Virus record (IMG/VR): IMGVR_UViG_3300037245_001929
Coordinates: 1-20,532 of that record
Source of the DNA: a virus
Length of the DNA: 20,532 bases
Direction: 5' to 3' (one strand)
Made by a program: the position numbers and the translations under genes. This document shows positions 1 to 6,740 of the stretch, in pieces. Numbering within the stretch: the first letter of the stretch is position 1; every line of letters starts with the position of its first letter. The notes beneath the pieces were generated by a model. That model was given only the letters and a program-made list of their open reading frames with translations. It did no database searches and was not told the DNA's origin.

Positions 1-1
1 T

Positions 2-277
2 TCACCACTAGTGATAAGTAATGCATCACTAGATATGATGCGTGAGATCACAGGTAACAACGGTATCTTTTGGGACTTCGGTAGCAACCGTAGAGACTGG
101 CATTGTGATGACATGGACTCGTTCTTTGAGGGAGTGGCACAGATCATCGTAGGTAAGCTACAATCTGAGATGGGTATCAACATGAAGACCCACTTTCGCA
201 AATTCTTCAATTTGGACTACATCTTCCGCCACCAGCTTGAGCCGGCAATGTTTTCTTTGCTCAACGACACGATATGA
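2..277 (+). CDS. C-terminal part of a GT4-like glycosyltransferase (5' end outside window)
   Basis: The reading frame is open to the left edge. The only internal candidate start is a GTG at 11 with no ribosome binding site, so this is most likely the tail of a longer gene. The visible 91 or so residues start with a stretch reading SNASLDMMREITG, then NGIFWDFG, then an acidic helix containing DDMDSFFEGVAQII. This resembles the end of the C-terminal Rossmann domain of GT-B (family GT4) glycosyltransferases, where an Asn/Glu loop contacts the sugar nucleotide and a helix of the E-x-L-A-x-A-I type follows. That assignment is by pattern only. Its ATGA overlap with the next gene, and the other glycosyltransferases downstream, fit a sugar-transfer role. 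An unrelated phage protein remains possible. Confidence 0.5.
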   Translation, partial: SPLVISNASLDMMREITGNNGIFWDFGSNRRDWHCDDMDSFFEGVAQIIVGKLQSEMGINMKTHFRKFFNLDYIFRHQLEPAMFSLLNDTI

Positions 278-774
278 AAGCACTAGACCTCACAGGACAA
301 TGGTTTGGGCGTCTGATGCCGTTCAGGCCTACAGATGAGAGAAATGGAAGTGGTTTCATCATGTGGGATTGCCTGTGCGAGTGTGGGACGATTTGCAGAG
401 TGGCCTCTGCCAAGATAAAAAGAGGACACACACAAAGCTGTGGGTGCCTCTATCGGGAGAGCACTGGTAATATCAATCTTTCTCACGGAGATACAAGAAG
501 GTACAAAAAGACCCGACTTTTTACCACTTGGATCAATATGAGGCAAAGGTGCAACAACCCCAACACCTCTCACTGGCAACACTACGGCGGTAGAGGTATC
601 ACATATTGTGATGAGTGGGAAGACTACATCACCTTTAGAGATTGGGCCCTAGAGAGTGGATACGACGACACCCTATGTATCGATCGTATCGATAACGACG
701 GCAATTACGAACCCAATAACTGCCAATTTATAACCGCATCAGAGAATACGATTAAGAGGAACCAGGGGAGGTAA
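274..774 (+). CDS. HNH/AP2-like phage DNA-binding or endonuclease protein
   Basis: This 166-residue protein belongs by pattern to the common phage family annotated as HNH endonuclease or AP2-domain protein. An N-terminal Cys-rich half has CLCECG (residues 33-38) and SCGC (55-58), a likely zinc-binding knuckle after the LTGQWFGRL opening. The C-terminal half has YGGRGI (104-109), a Trp-rich segment, and IDRIDNDGNYEPNNCQ (136-151), the typical HNH-like end of this family. Such proteins are often free-standing mobile endonucleases or DNA-binding proteins. The ATG overlaps the upstream stop as ATGA. It sits inside the sugar cassette with no functional link to its neighbours, which fits an inserted selfish gene. 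The classical catalytic His pair is not obvious, so activity is uncertain. Confidence 0.75.
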   Translation: MKALDLTGQWFGRLMPFRPTDERNGSGFIMWDCLCECGTICRVASAKIKRGHTQSCGCLYRESTGNINLSHGDTRRYKKTRLFTTWINMRQRCNNPNTSHWQHYGGRGITYCDEWEDYITFRDWALESGYDDTLCIDRIDNDGNYEPNNCQFITASENTIKRNQGR

Positions 775-775
775 T

Positions 776-1744
776 ATGGGCGTACAACTCAGTATAATTA
801 TACCTGGATCAGGCGAATTTCCGCAGAATGCCTTCTCGATCCAAAACGTAATCTCTACCCTAGAGTGCTCACCTTTAGACTTTGAGGTAATCTATATAGA
901 CAACAAGTCTGAGTACTCAGGCCCCAAGGCCGAGGAGAAGCTCCGCTACCTAGATGGCAAAGCAAAGCATCGCCTCACAACTCTGCATTACGACGATAAA
1001 CTGTCTCACTGGAATGCTAAGATGGTTGGGGTGGAAGCTGCAAAGGCTTCGACACTGTTCTTTATGGACGCCCATTGCATCCTTGAGCCGGATTCGCTGC
1101 TCAATATGTTTAAAGCTTACAAGACGAAGTATATGTCCCTCAACGGCTCCCTTCACATGCCCATATCCTACATGCTAGAACTCCCGGGCAAGGAGCTTAC
1201 GTACAAACACTTCTACAACAAGCCCCACGGCATCATGCACTATAGCTTTACTCGCATGAGAACACGGGACAAGATACATAAGATACCTAGCATGTCAACG
1301 TGCGGTTGTATGATTGAGAAAGAGATCTTGGTGGACGCCTGTGGAGGATGGCCCAAAGAACTAGGCATATACGGTGGAGGCGAGAACTTCCTCAACTACA
1401 CCATGGCTGTGTTAGGCTACGACAAGAATATATGGCCCTTTAACCCGATCCACCATTTCGCTTTTCAACGTGGGTACAGCTGGAACTACGATGATTTCGT
1501 CAGAAATCATATCATAGCATGCTATATGTGGGGTGGAGAGGCGTGGGTTGACCGTTTCATCGTGGGTAGACAGGCAATCAAGAAAGACAAGCCGGCAGTT
1601 CTCAATGGTATGAAAGATGATGTCATTAAGAAGTGCTCCGAGCAGAGAGAGCACATTAAGTCACTCCAGAAGTACTCGCCAGAAGAGTGGATGGACAAGA
1701 TGAGGGAAGAGTTGCCCCAATACATCCACGAGGACGTGAAATAA
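776..1744 (+). CDS. GT-A glycosyltransferase (GT2/GT27-like, DxH and GGEN motifs)
   Basis: This is a 322-residue GT-A fold transferase. The start LSIIIPGSG is the typical first beta strand of GT2-type enzymes, and EVIYIDNKS follows at 37-45. The metal site reads FMDAHC, with Asp98 and His100, a DxH rather than the usual DxD. Further on come CGGWP (189-193), GGGEN (200-204) and PIHHF (224-228). DxH, WGGEN and a later His are the metal and acceptor motifs of polypeptide GalNAc-transferases (GT27), which act on Ser/Thr. Some bacterial GT2 members share parts of this, so the acceptor is inferred. The C-terminal 60 residues are charged and helical. The start at 776 follows a strong AGGGGAGG. The stop overlaps the next ATG (TAATG). 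It probably acts in the host cytoplasm. Confidence 0.8.
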   Translation: MGVQLSIIIPGSGEFPQNAFSIQNVISTLECSPLDFEVIYIDNKSEYSGPKAEEKLRYLDGKAKHRLTTLHYDDKLSHWNAKMVGVEAAKASTLFFMDAHCILEPDSLLNMFKAYKTKYMSLNGSLHMPISYMLELPGKELTYKHFYNKPHGIMHYSFTRMRTRDKIHKIPSMSTCGCMIEKEILVDACGGWPKELGIYGGGENFLNYTMAVLGYDKNIWPFNPIHHFAFQRGYSWNYDDFVRNHIIACYMWGGEAWVDRFIVGRQAIKKDKPAVLNGMKDDVIKKCSEQREHIKSLQKYSPEEWMDKMREELPQYIHEDVK

Positions 1745-2340
1745 TGCAGTTCTTTGAGGAGTGTTGGCAGAAATTAAGGCATCTGAAGACATTCAACTTC
1801 CAGTTGGATGCAGTGCCGCGAGATTACTACCTTAGGATAGTCCAGGAGCACGCTCCTGAGACGTTCTTAGACGTCGGGTGTGGTACAGGCCTCACATATA
1901 AAGTGCTCTTAGAATCGAATTTAGACCCCTTGTACGTCGGATTAGATATTACACCTAGATTCATTAAACTGCTAAAGAAGAAGTATCCGGAAGCACAATG
2001 GCACGTTGGTAGAGCACAGAATTTACCCTTCCCTGATCGATCGTTTGACATGGTAACCTGTAGAGCTCTCCTAGAGCACCTGCCTGATCCGGCACCAGCT
2101 ATTAGAGAGATGGCTCGAGTAGCCAAAGACACGGTAGTCATCGTATGGCACCTAGACCCAAAGCCAAGAGAGACGCTACGTTTCTTAGAGAAACAGCAGG
2201 TTCACAACAACACTTATAGCAGAAAACGCATATGGGACATACTAGAGGAACTAGACCTGTCTATAGTGGACACTTTAGTACAACAACACAGAGAACATAA
2301 GAGAACCCATACCATCTGGGTATTAAAGCATGGTAAGTAG
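1744..2340 (+). CDS. Class I SAM-dependent methyltransferase
   Basis: This 198-residue protein has the Methyltransf_11-type core: motif I FLDVGCGTG (41-49) for SAM binding, an acidic strand end in VGLDIT (about residues 65-70), the post-II segment AQNLPFPDRSFDMV, and HLPDP. The start at 1744 overlaps the stop of the glycosyltransferase and is preferred over an in-frame upstream ATG at 1687, which would run deep into that gene. The substrate cannot be read from the sequence. Placed between a glycosyltransferase and a second methyltransferase, O-methylation of a sugar or glycan end is the simplest inference. A protein or small-molecule substrate is possible. Confidence 0.85.
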   Translation: MQFFEECWQKLRHLKTFNFQLDAVPRDYYLRIVQEHAPETFLDVGCGTGLTYKVLLESNLDPLYVGLDITPRFIKLLKKKYPEAQWHVGRAQNLPFPDRSFDMVTCRALLEHLPDPAPAIREMARVAKDTVVIVWHLDPKPRETLRFLEKQQVHNNTYSRKRIWDILEELDLSIVDTLVQQHREHKRTHTIWVLKHGK

Positions 2341-2348
2341 GAGGGGAG

Positions 2349-2966
2349 ATGCTAGATTTAGACAAGATTTACGGCGAGAAGTTCTTCACGGGACGGGAGT
2401 GGCTCAAAGGACGCAGCGGACAAATGGTCGAACACTTCAAGTTCATGTATCCGAATACAGAGACAACCCTAGACGTGGGAGCAGCAATAGGGGATTTTAC
2501 AGCTGCATGGTTGAAATTAGGTGTAGATGCCTACGCTCTGGAAGGGAGCGAGCAATGTGTCGAGAAGCTCGTAATTCCGAGGGAAAGAATGATCATAGCA
2601 GATCTCCGCTTTCCGATTGATCTACCAGTTGATGTCCCACAGAAGTATGATATGGTCACCTGTTGGGAAGTCGCAGAACACATCGAGCGAGAGTATGTGG
2701 TTCCCTTTATACAGAACCTAGCCAAGTTCGTAGAGGATGATGGCGTACTAGCCATGAGTATCTGCACCAAAAAGGGCAGATATCATTGCACCGTAGAGCC
2801 TCTAGAGTGGTGGTTCATGCAATTCAAGATGGGTGGATTTACCCACACAGGAAATGAAGATCTCTTCAGAGACCTAGCGGGTAGGGCCCATGGTGGATGG
2901 GAAAAACGTGAGGGAAACATTAGAATGCTTGGCGATAACATGGTCATCTTTGAGAGGGGAGAGTAA
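2349..2966 (+). CDS. Class I SAM-dependent methyltransferase (second)
   Basis: This 205-residue protein is a second Rossmann methyltransferase. Motif I is LDVGAAIGDF (41-50), the ribose-binding acidic residue lies in ALEGSE, and motif IV is YDMVTCWEVAEHIE. The C-terminal part is rich in Trp and His (EPLEWWFMQF), a likely acceptor-binding region. It is clearly diverged from the methyltransferase just upstream, so it is unlikely to be a recent duplicate. GAGGGGAG lies directly before the ATG, an unusually short spacing. Its place in the sugar cassette suggests glycan methylation, but no substrate is visible. Confidence 0.83.
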   Translation: MLDLDKIYGEKFFTGREWLKGRSGQMVEHFKFMYPNTETTLDVGAAIGDFTAAWLKLGVDAYALEGSEQCVEKLVIPRERMIIADLRFPIDLPVDVPQKYDMVTCWEVAEHIEREYVVPFIQNLAKFVEDDGVLAMSICTKKGRYHCTVEPLEWWFMQFKMGGFTHTGNEDLFRDLAGRAHGGWEKREGNIRMLGDNMVIFERGE

Positions 2967-2967
2967 G

Positions 2968-3138
2968 ATGAAATACGTACAGGACGCCTTTCTATTTAGC
3001 GACAATGATGTTGTTTGTGAGGGGGAAATACGCACTCCCATAGATTACTTAGAGAAGGATCCACGTCCAGACTACAGGCTAGTCACCGTAGTAGACGACA
3101 AGTGGGGCTACCTCTTCATCTGGGAGAAGAAAGAGTAA
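2968..3138 (+). CDS. Small hypothetical protein (56 aa)
   Basis: This is a short acidic protein with LFIWEKKE at its C-terminus. I do not recognise a family. The start at 2968 is chosen because it follows the preceding stop by one base with GAGGGGAGAG upstream. An in-frame ATG at 2890 would overlap the methyltransferase by 77 bases. Its stop overlaps the next ATG, so it lies in the same translation-coupled operon. Confidence 0.6.
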   Translation: MKYVQDAFLFSDNDVVCEGEIRTPIDYLEKDPRPDYRLVTVVDDKWGYLFIWEKKE

Positions 3139-3224
3139 TGAAAATATGGCTAGTGCTCATAATCGCTTACATCACAGTGATGGGTATAGTGGCCATAATC
3201 TACGAGAGAAAGAGGGGAGAATAA
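3138..3224 (+). CDS. Tiny single-span membrane protein (28 aa)
   Basis: This 28-residue ORF is almost entirely one hydrophobic segment, roughly residues 3-21, with the sequence IWLVLIIAYITVMGIVAII, followed by the basic tail YERKRGE. It starts at an ATG overlapping the previous stop (TAATG) and ends one base before the next ATG. It is very short but fits the operon pattern exactly, with a GGGGAG site for its downstream neighbour at its end. It could tether a cassette enzyme to the membrane; no function is recognised. Confidence 0.5.
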   Translation: MKIWLVLIIAYITVMGIVAIIYERKRGE

Positions 3225-3225
3225 G

Positions 3226-3348
3226 ATGAAGGATTATCACTATGCAAAGCGGCTCAAAGGAAAATGGTACCGAGAGATCTTGCTTTTCCCGGGCTTTTGG
3301 TGTCTATACCACCACTACGTAAAGTACCTAGACCGGAAAAGAGGATGA
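3226..3348 (+). CDS. Tiny basic aromatic protein (40 aa)
   Basis: This 40-residue ORF has many Lys/Arg and aromatic residues (YHYAKRLKGKW near the start, FPGFWCLYHHYVKYL in the middle), giving an amphipathic or membrane-surface helix. It begins one base after the previous stop with AGAGGGGAG upstream, and ends one base before the PIG-L gene. No family is recognised. Support comes from spacing and the ribosome binding site only. Confidence 0.5.
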   Translation: MKDYHYAKRLKGKWYREILLFPGFWCLYHHYVKYLDRKRG

Positions 3349-3349
3349 A

Positions 3350-3970
3350 ATGAAGAAGCGTATGCTAGTCCTATCAGCACACCCTGACGATGGCGAATTG
3401 GGCTGTGGAGGCACCATAGCCAGATACATAGAGGAAGGCTGGACTATCGTACATGCTGTATTCTGTGCCTCTGAGAACATTGGTACAAGCGTACTGCCCA
3501 AAGAAGTGATGCTCGATGAATTCGAGCAATCCAACCAAGTGCTCGGTACACATAAAACCTTCATGTTTGACTTTCCTCACAGACGGCTCAATGAGGCCAG
3601 ACAGGACATCCTAGAAGAAATGTGCGAATTAAACCGCACGATCGCTCCAGACCTAGTCCTCTTGCCTTCTACTGATGATCTACATCAAGACCATCTGACC
3701 ATATCAAATGAGGGGCTAAGGGCATTCAAAATGAGCAACATGTGGGGGTACGAAATGCTCTGGAACAACCTGATGTTCGATTCCCGCACCTTTGTTATCT
3801 TAGAAGAACGCCATATCGACAAGAAGATAGAGGCACTGTTGCAATATACCACACAACAATTTAAGCCCTACTTTAACCCAGGCTTTGTCAAGTCACTTGC
3901 CAATGTAAGGGGCATTCAGATAGGCCATGCTTACGCAGAGGTCTTTCAGCACGTAAGGGGGATTATTTAA
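3350..3970 (+). CDS. PIG-L/LmbE-family N-deacetylase
   Basis: This 206-residue protein matches the PIG-L (LmbE-like) zinc deacetylases, which remove acetyl from GlcNAc-type amino sugars linked to lipid, nucleotide, inositol or antibiotic scaffolds. The N-terminus has the AHPDDGELGCGG signature (residues 10-21; Asp13 is the general base position, and His11 and Asp14 are zinc ligands in the family). HQDH at 112-115 carries the third zinc ligand. The length is near the usual 200-250. It is followed at once by a 56-residue ORF, an acyl carrier protein and an LpxD-like N-acyltransferase. This suggests it exposes an amine that is then re-acylated. The substrate (UDP-sugar or finished glycan) is not evident. 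Confidence 0.9.
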   Translation: MKKRMLVLSAHPDDGELGCGGTIARYIEEGWTIVHAVFCASENIGTSVLPKEVMLDEFEQSNQVLGTHKTFMFDFPHRRLNEARQDILEEMCELNRTIAPDLVLLPSTDDLHQDHLTISNEGLRAFKMSNMWGYEMLWNNLMFDSRTFVILEERHIDKKIEALLQYTTQQFKPYFNPGFVKSLANVRGIQIGHAYAEVFQHVRGII

Positions 3971-4141
3971 ATGTCAAAAGCAATCGTAAGGTCTATTTTG
4001 GAGAAGCTATATAAGCCAGAAGTTATTGGAGAATTCACTCTTGCAGAGTTAGATATACTCCACACCCTTCTTGACCCGGGTCATGCTGTCCGCCACGAAA
4101 TACTAGACGAGCATTGCCCTATATGTAAACGGGGGACATAA
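3971..4141 (+). CDS. Small hypothetical protein with C-terminal HCPIC (56 aa)
   Basis: This 56-residue ORF begins immediately after the PIG-L stop, with AAGGGGG upstream at a good distance. It ends four bases before the acyl carrier protein ATG. It is helical in character and ends with DEHCPICKRGT, where a His and a CxxC pair could hold a metal. No family is recognised. It sits inside the deacetylase, ACP and acyltransferase block, so it may be a small accessory part of that set. That is position-based inference. Confidence 0.6.
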   Translation: MSKAIVRSILEKLYKPEVIGEFTLAELDILHTLLDPGHAVRHEILDEHCPICKRGT

Positions 4142-4145
4142 TCTA

Positions 4146-4379
4146 ATGCATGCAATGGTAGCAGGAGTCATAGCGGAGTACTTAGCCGTTGATATAGGGG
4201 ATGTGACCCCAAGTGCACATCTCAAAAACACCCTAGGAGCAGATTCTCTAGATTTGATCGAGATATTCAATGTGCTAGAGGAAGAGACAGGTAAGCACTT
4301 CAATAAAGACGCAATCAGAGCAGCCAGTACACTAGACGACATTGTTACGATGCTAGGGGGAACCCATGGCGACCACTAA
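4146..4379 (+). CDS. Acyl carrier protein
   Basis: This 77-residue protein has normal ACP size and the hallmark LGADSLDLIEIFNVLEEE motif. Ser34 in GADSL is the attachment site for 4'-phosphopantetheine, and acidic helix II follows it, the surface that partner enzymes recognise. No phosphopantetheinyl transferase gene is visible, so the host enzyme would be needed for activation. The 3' end overlaps the next gene by 14 bases in another frame, indicating translational coupling with the LpxD-like acyltransferase. It most likely supplies the acyl chain for that enzyme. Phage ACPs are uncommon and their roles are mostly unproven. Confidence 0.92.
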   Translation: MHAMVAGVIAEYLAVDIGDVTPSAHLKNTLGADSLDLIEIFNVLEEETGKHFNKDAIRAASTLDDIVTMLGGTHGDH

Positions 4380-5031
4380 TGAGCACAACCAAGAGAGATG
4401 GGAGTTCGCAATCAAGCGTCTCGAGCTCAATAGCATAGAGAACTCAGGGGCCATTACGGTTAGAAACGACCGCAAGGTTCACACTAAAAACATACATCCA
4501 TCTGCCATTATAGGTGATGGTACAATCATTCAGCCAGGCGCCCAGATAGGCCCTAACGTCACTATAGGTAGAAACTGCCTTATCAAGGCAGGGGCCATTA
4601 TCGGCTACAGAGGCTTCTCATTCGGCTTTACAGAGAACAACAAGCCAATATACTTTGCCCATACTGGATATGTCACTATAGGTGATGATGTACAAATCGG
4701 ATCCTGCACAACAATCAACAGAGGCACCCTAGAAACCACAACTATAGCAGATTACGTCAAGGTAGATGACAGGGTTCATGTGGCACACAATGTTCACATT
4801 GGTGAGAGTAGCTGTATAGTAGCAGGCACAGTTCTCTGTGGCAGCGTCAAACTAGGTAAGCATGTCTGGGTAGGGCCAAATACGGTCATTCTCAACGATC
4901 TATATGTAGCAGACTATACATTAGTTGGCGCCATGGCTAACGTGACCAAGGAATTCGAGAGAGGTGATATACTGGTAGGAAATCCCGCTAAAGCTATCAG
5001 GAATCGTATGGGAGATTTCCCCAATGCCTAA
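4366..5031 (+). CDS. LpxD-like acyl-ACP-dependent sugar N-acyltransferase
   Basis: This 221-residue left-handed beta-helix protein has repeated hexapeptides (IIGDGTIIQPGAQIGPNVTIG and onward) from residue 43 to about 195. It matches the central part of LpxD (UDP-3-O-acylglucosamine N-acyltransferase): GFSFGF at 83-88, IGDDVQIG at 105-112, NRGTLETT at 118-125, and VAHNVHIG at 139-146, whose His141 aligns with the catalytic His of LpxD. It lacks most of the N-terminal uridine-binding domain of full LpxD (about 340 residues), so the acceptor may differ from lipid A precursors. The C-terminus has the GNPAKAIRN ending of hexapeptide acyltransferases. Overlap with the ACP gene implies an acyl-ACP donor. 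The alternative is a PglD-like sugar N-acetyltransferase. Confidence 0.85.
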   Translation: MATTNEHNQERWEFAIKRLELNSIENSGAITVRNDRKVHTKNIHPSAIIGDGTIIQPGAQIGPNVTIGRNCLIKAGAIIGYRGFSFGFTENNKPIYFAHTGYVTIGDDVQIGSCTTINRGTLETTTIADYVKVDDRVHVAHNVHIGESSCIVAGTVLCGSVKLGKHVWVGPNTVILNDLYVADYTLVGAMANVTKEFERGDILVGNPAKAIRNRMGDFPNA

Positions 5032-5188
5032 ATTAGGAAGAGTATCAGGGGAAATCCAAGCAGGAGTCAACCGTGGCTATCTCGGCGCCATCAAAGATGA
5101 CCCTGATGTGCAAGAGCTCTTAAAGGAAGACTCAGAGAGAAAGATGGTTATCACAGTTCGTGATACCATCAATACGAGAGCCTCGTGA
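5024..5188 (+). CDS. Small hypothetical protein (54 aa)
   Basis: This 54-residue charged, mostly helical ORF starts inside the last codons of the acyltransferase gene (8-base overlap) and ends in ATGA with the next ORF. There is no clear Shine-Dalgarno sequence other than weak purines, so it would depend on coupling. No family is recognised. It contains a DDPDVQELLKEDSERK helix. Confidence 0.45.
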   Translation: MPKLGRVSGEIQAGVNRGYLGAIKDDPDVQELLKEDSERKMVITVRDTINTRAS

Positions 5189-5307
5189 TGAGCAGCTCTA
5201 GCTCACGCTCTACACCATCGCCACGTTTCATGTGGCGTGATCTCTGGGGATGGCCATTAGGACATCTCGTACTGTGGTATTCTAGGTTAAAGAGGTTGCT
5301 TAAATGA
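5188..5307 (+). CDS. Small Ser-rich protein with RFMxRDLWGWPLGH motif (copy 1)
   Basis: This 39-residue ORF starts with a Ser run (SSSSSRSTPSP), then RFMWRDLWGWPLGH and an aromatic/basic helix (LVLWYSRLKRLLK). A second gene in the window, at 8429-8623, has the same motif at its C-terminus, with 13 of 14 motif residues identical but different codons (GAT/GAC, CTC/CTT, GGA/GGT, TTA/CTT). Conserved protein with divergent codons shows that this is a real, selected coding sequence. The C-terminal half looks amphipathic and could bind membranes. It overlaps both neighbours by ATGA. Function unknown. Confidence 0.65.
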   Translation: MSSSSSRSTPSPRFMWRDLWGWPLGHLVLWYSRLKRLLK

Positions 5308-6383
5308 GGATGATTTACATCCATAAAAGCCTAAATGCCAAACTGGAAGGGTGGGATGGCAACGTACACAATGTAGAGACTAAGAACATCCTCGCTACAG
5401 TGGATTTCGCTACAGACGGTCATCTTTTATTTCTAGAGGCCCTGCTAGAAGAAAACGTGTTTAGTGAGATACTGGTGATCATCGAATCCGCCCGGCAGCC
5501 TGGACGCCTAAAAATAGGCAACATTAATATAATAGTCATACCCGCAATCAAGCCCTACATGAAGTCCTTTAGAAAGGACGATGTACTCTACTGGCGTGGA
5601 GGGTATGACTGGTGGTGGGCACTTCTAGACAAGCTACCAGGAAACTGGCACCTCTATTATGGAGCAGGTACACCAAGGGCAGGTTGGCCACAATGGGACG
5701 TAATCCTCTGGGAAGGAGAGCAATCAATCACTAAACGGGGCAAATTATACATTCCCTGGAGCAAACCGGTCAATACAGACATATTTAACTTCAAACCGGG
5801 GAATACACCATATGATGTGATGACGTCACCCTCTAAGATATTCGATATCAAGCAACAGTATAAAACGATCGATGCAATGAAGGCTTATCAAAAGCGATAT
5901 GGCAAGGTGTTAAGTGTTATCATGCCTGGAGCATACAGAAGCTCAAGAGAGACCTCTAGAGTCAATCGAATGATTATAGCAGAGAAACTGCCTGTTTATA
6001 GACCAGGATATGTCCCTAGAGACGAGTTAGCCGTCCTGTACAACAAGACCAAGCTTATGACCCACCATGCAAGCGGCTTAAATGATCGATGTGTATTAGA
6101 AGCTATGATGTGTGGTGTTCCTCTTTTATCACTCTCAGAAGGAGGCGGACGCTATCCAAAATGGGTAAAAACCATGAGGGTGCTCGCAAAGGGCGCGGAT
6201 CCGGATAATCTAGCTCAAGCAATTCATCATATGCTCAATAACCTCCCTGACAGGGAAGAGGCTGCAAAGGCCGCGGCCAAACATAACTCTATAACACCAA
6301 CAGTAGAAAGCTTCAAGAAACTAGTACCATTACTCCGCCAACCCAAGAACAGAGCATTGCTCGTTAAGGAGTATTTGGCATGA
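5304..6383 (+). CDS. GT-B glycosyltransferase (GT4-like)
   Basis: This 359-residue protein has the two-lobed GT-B pattern. The N-terminal lobe has a YWRGGYDWWW region (96-105). The C-terminal lobe has the donor-binding motif GLNDRCVLEAMMCGVPLL (258-275), in which Glu266 is the expected E-x7-E-type nucleotide-sugar contact, followed by LSEGGG. The C-terminal helix region ends with KRLV-like basic segments. Start 5304 overlaps the previous stop (ATGA); a second in-frame ATG lies six bases on. It closes the sugar cassette right after the ACP and LpxD-like genes, so its sugar or acceptor may be an N-acylated amino sugar. Donor and acceptor cannot be read from sequence. Confidence 0.8.
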   Translation: MRMIYIHKSLNAKLEGWDGNVHNVETKNILATVDFATDGHLLFLEALLEENVFSEILVIIESARQPGRLKIGNINIIVIPAIKPYMKSFRKDDVLYWRGGYDWWWALLDKLPGNWHLYYGAGTPRAGWPQWDVILWEGEQSITKRGKLYIPWSKPVNTDIFNFKPGNTPYDVMTSPSKIFDIKQQYKTIDAMKAYQKRYGKVLSVIMPGAYRSSRETSRVNRMIIAEKLPVYRPGYVPRDELAVLYNKTKLMTHHASGLNDRCVLEAMMCGVPLLSLSEGGGRYPKWVKTMRVLAKGADPDNLAQAIHHMLNNLPDREEAAKAAAKHNSITPTVESFKKLVPLLRQPKNRALLVKEYLA

Positions 6384-6457
6384 TTCCAGCATTTATAGTA
6401 GTACAGCTTGTGTTTATCAGTTTTATGATAGGTATAATAGTAGGTCTACGATTATGA
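6380..6457 (+). CDS. Tiny membrane peptide starting MIP (25 aa)
   Basis: This 25-residue ORF is one hydrophobic span (residues 2-22) ending GLRL. It overlaps the glycosyltransferase stop by ATGA and the next ORF by another ATGA. The next ORF also begins MIP followed by a hydrophobic span, so the two may be diverged tandem copies. A small holin-like or membrane anchor role is possible, but nothing proves it. Confidence 0.45.
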   Translation: MIPAFIVVQLVFISFMIGIIVGLRL

Positions 6458-6582
6458 TTCCAGTATATGTCTTCGTAGCAGTATTCGTCATAGTGACCTT
6501 CTGGAAGCTAGGAAACCTAGAACGGCGTATCAACAACATAGAGAGAGGCATAATGCTCCTGGGGAGGAAGATATGCTCCTAG
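6454..6582 (+). CDS. Small membrane protein with cytoplasmic or periplasmic helix (42 aa)
   Basis: This 42-residue ORF has an N-terminal transmembrane span (residues 2-17), then a heptad-like helix LGNLERRINNIERGIMLLG. The layout resembles a very short inner-membrane anchor, but it is much smaller than typical i-spanins. It overlaps the previous stop by ATGA, and the next ATG lies inside its end with GGGGAGGA upstream. No family is recognised. Confidence 0.45.
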   Translation: MIPVYVFVAVFVIVTFWKLGNLERRINNIERGIMLLGRKICS

Positions 6583-6740
6583 CACCTTGTACAGAATGTG
6601 AACATCTGGTAGAGGAAAAGTGCTCTAAGGAGAATCTGTACCCCAGACATACAAGCTGTATTCTAAAGAAAGCCCTAACCCTATACCTTAGATTACAACA
6701 AACAGGTGGCCCAGTAGGGCTGCATGAGGTGACCGAATGA
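6573..6740 (+). CDS. Small Cys-rich protein, possible zinc knuckle (55 aa)
   Basis: This 55-residue ORF is preceded by the strong site GGGGAGGAAG. It has CTEC at 6-9, Cys17 and Cys29, with a nearby His11, a spacing that could hold one zinc ion. No known family is recognised. The stop overlaps the next ATG as ATGA, continuing the coupled operon. Confidence 0.55.
   Translation: MLLAPCTECEHLVEEKCSKENLYPRHTSCILKKALTLYLRLQQTGGPVGLHEVTE

Noticed and set aside
1687-1743. Upstream in-frame start for the first methyltransferase
   Set aside because: It would overlap the glycosyltransferase by 58 bases, and the added residues do not fit the family. The ATG at 1744 matches the operon pattern.
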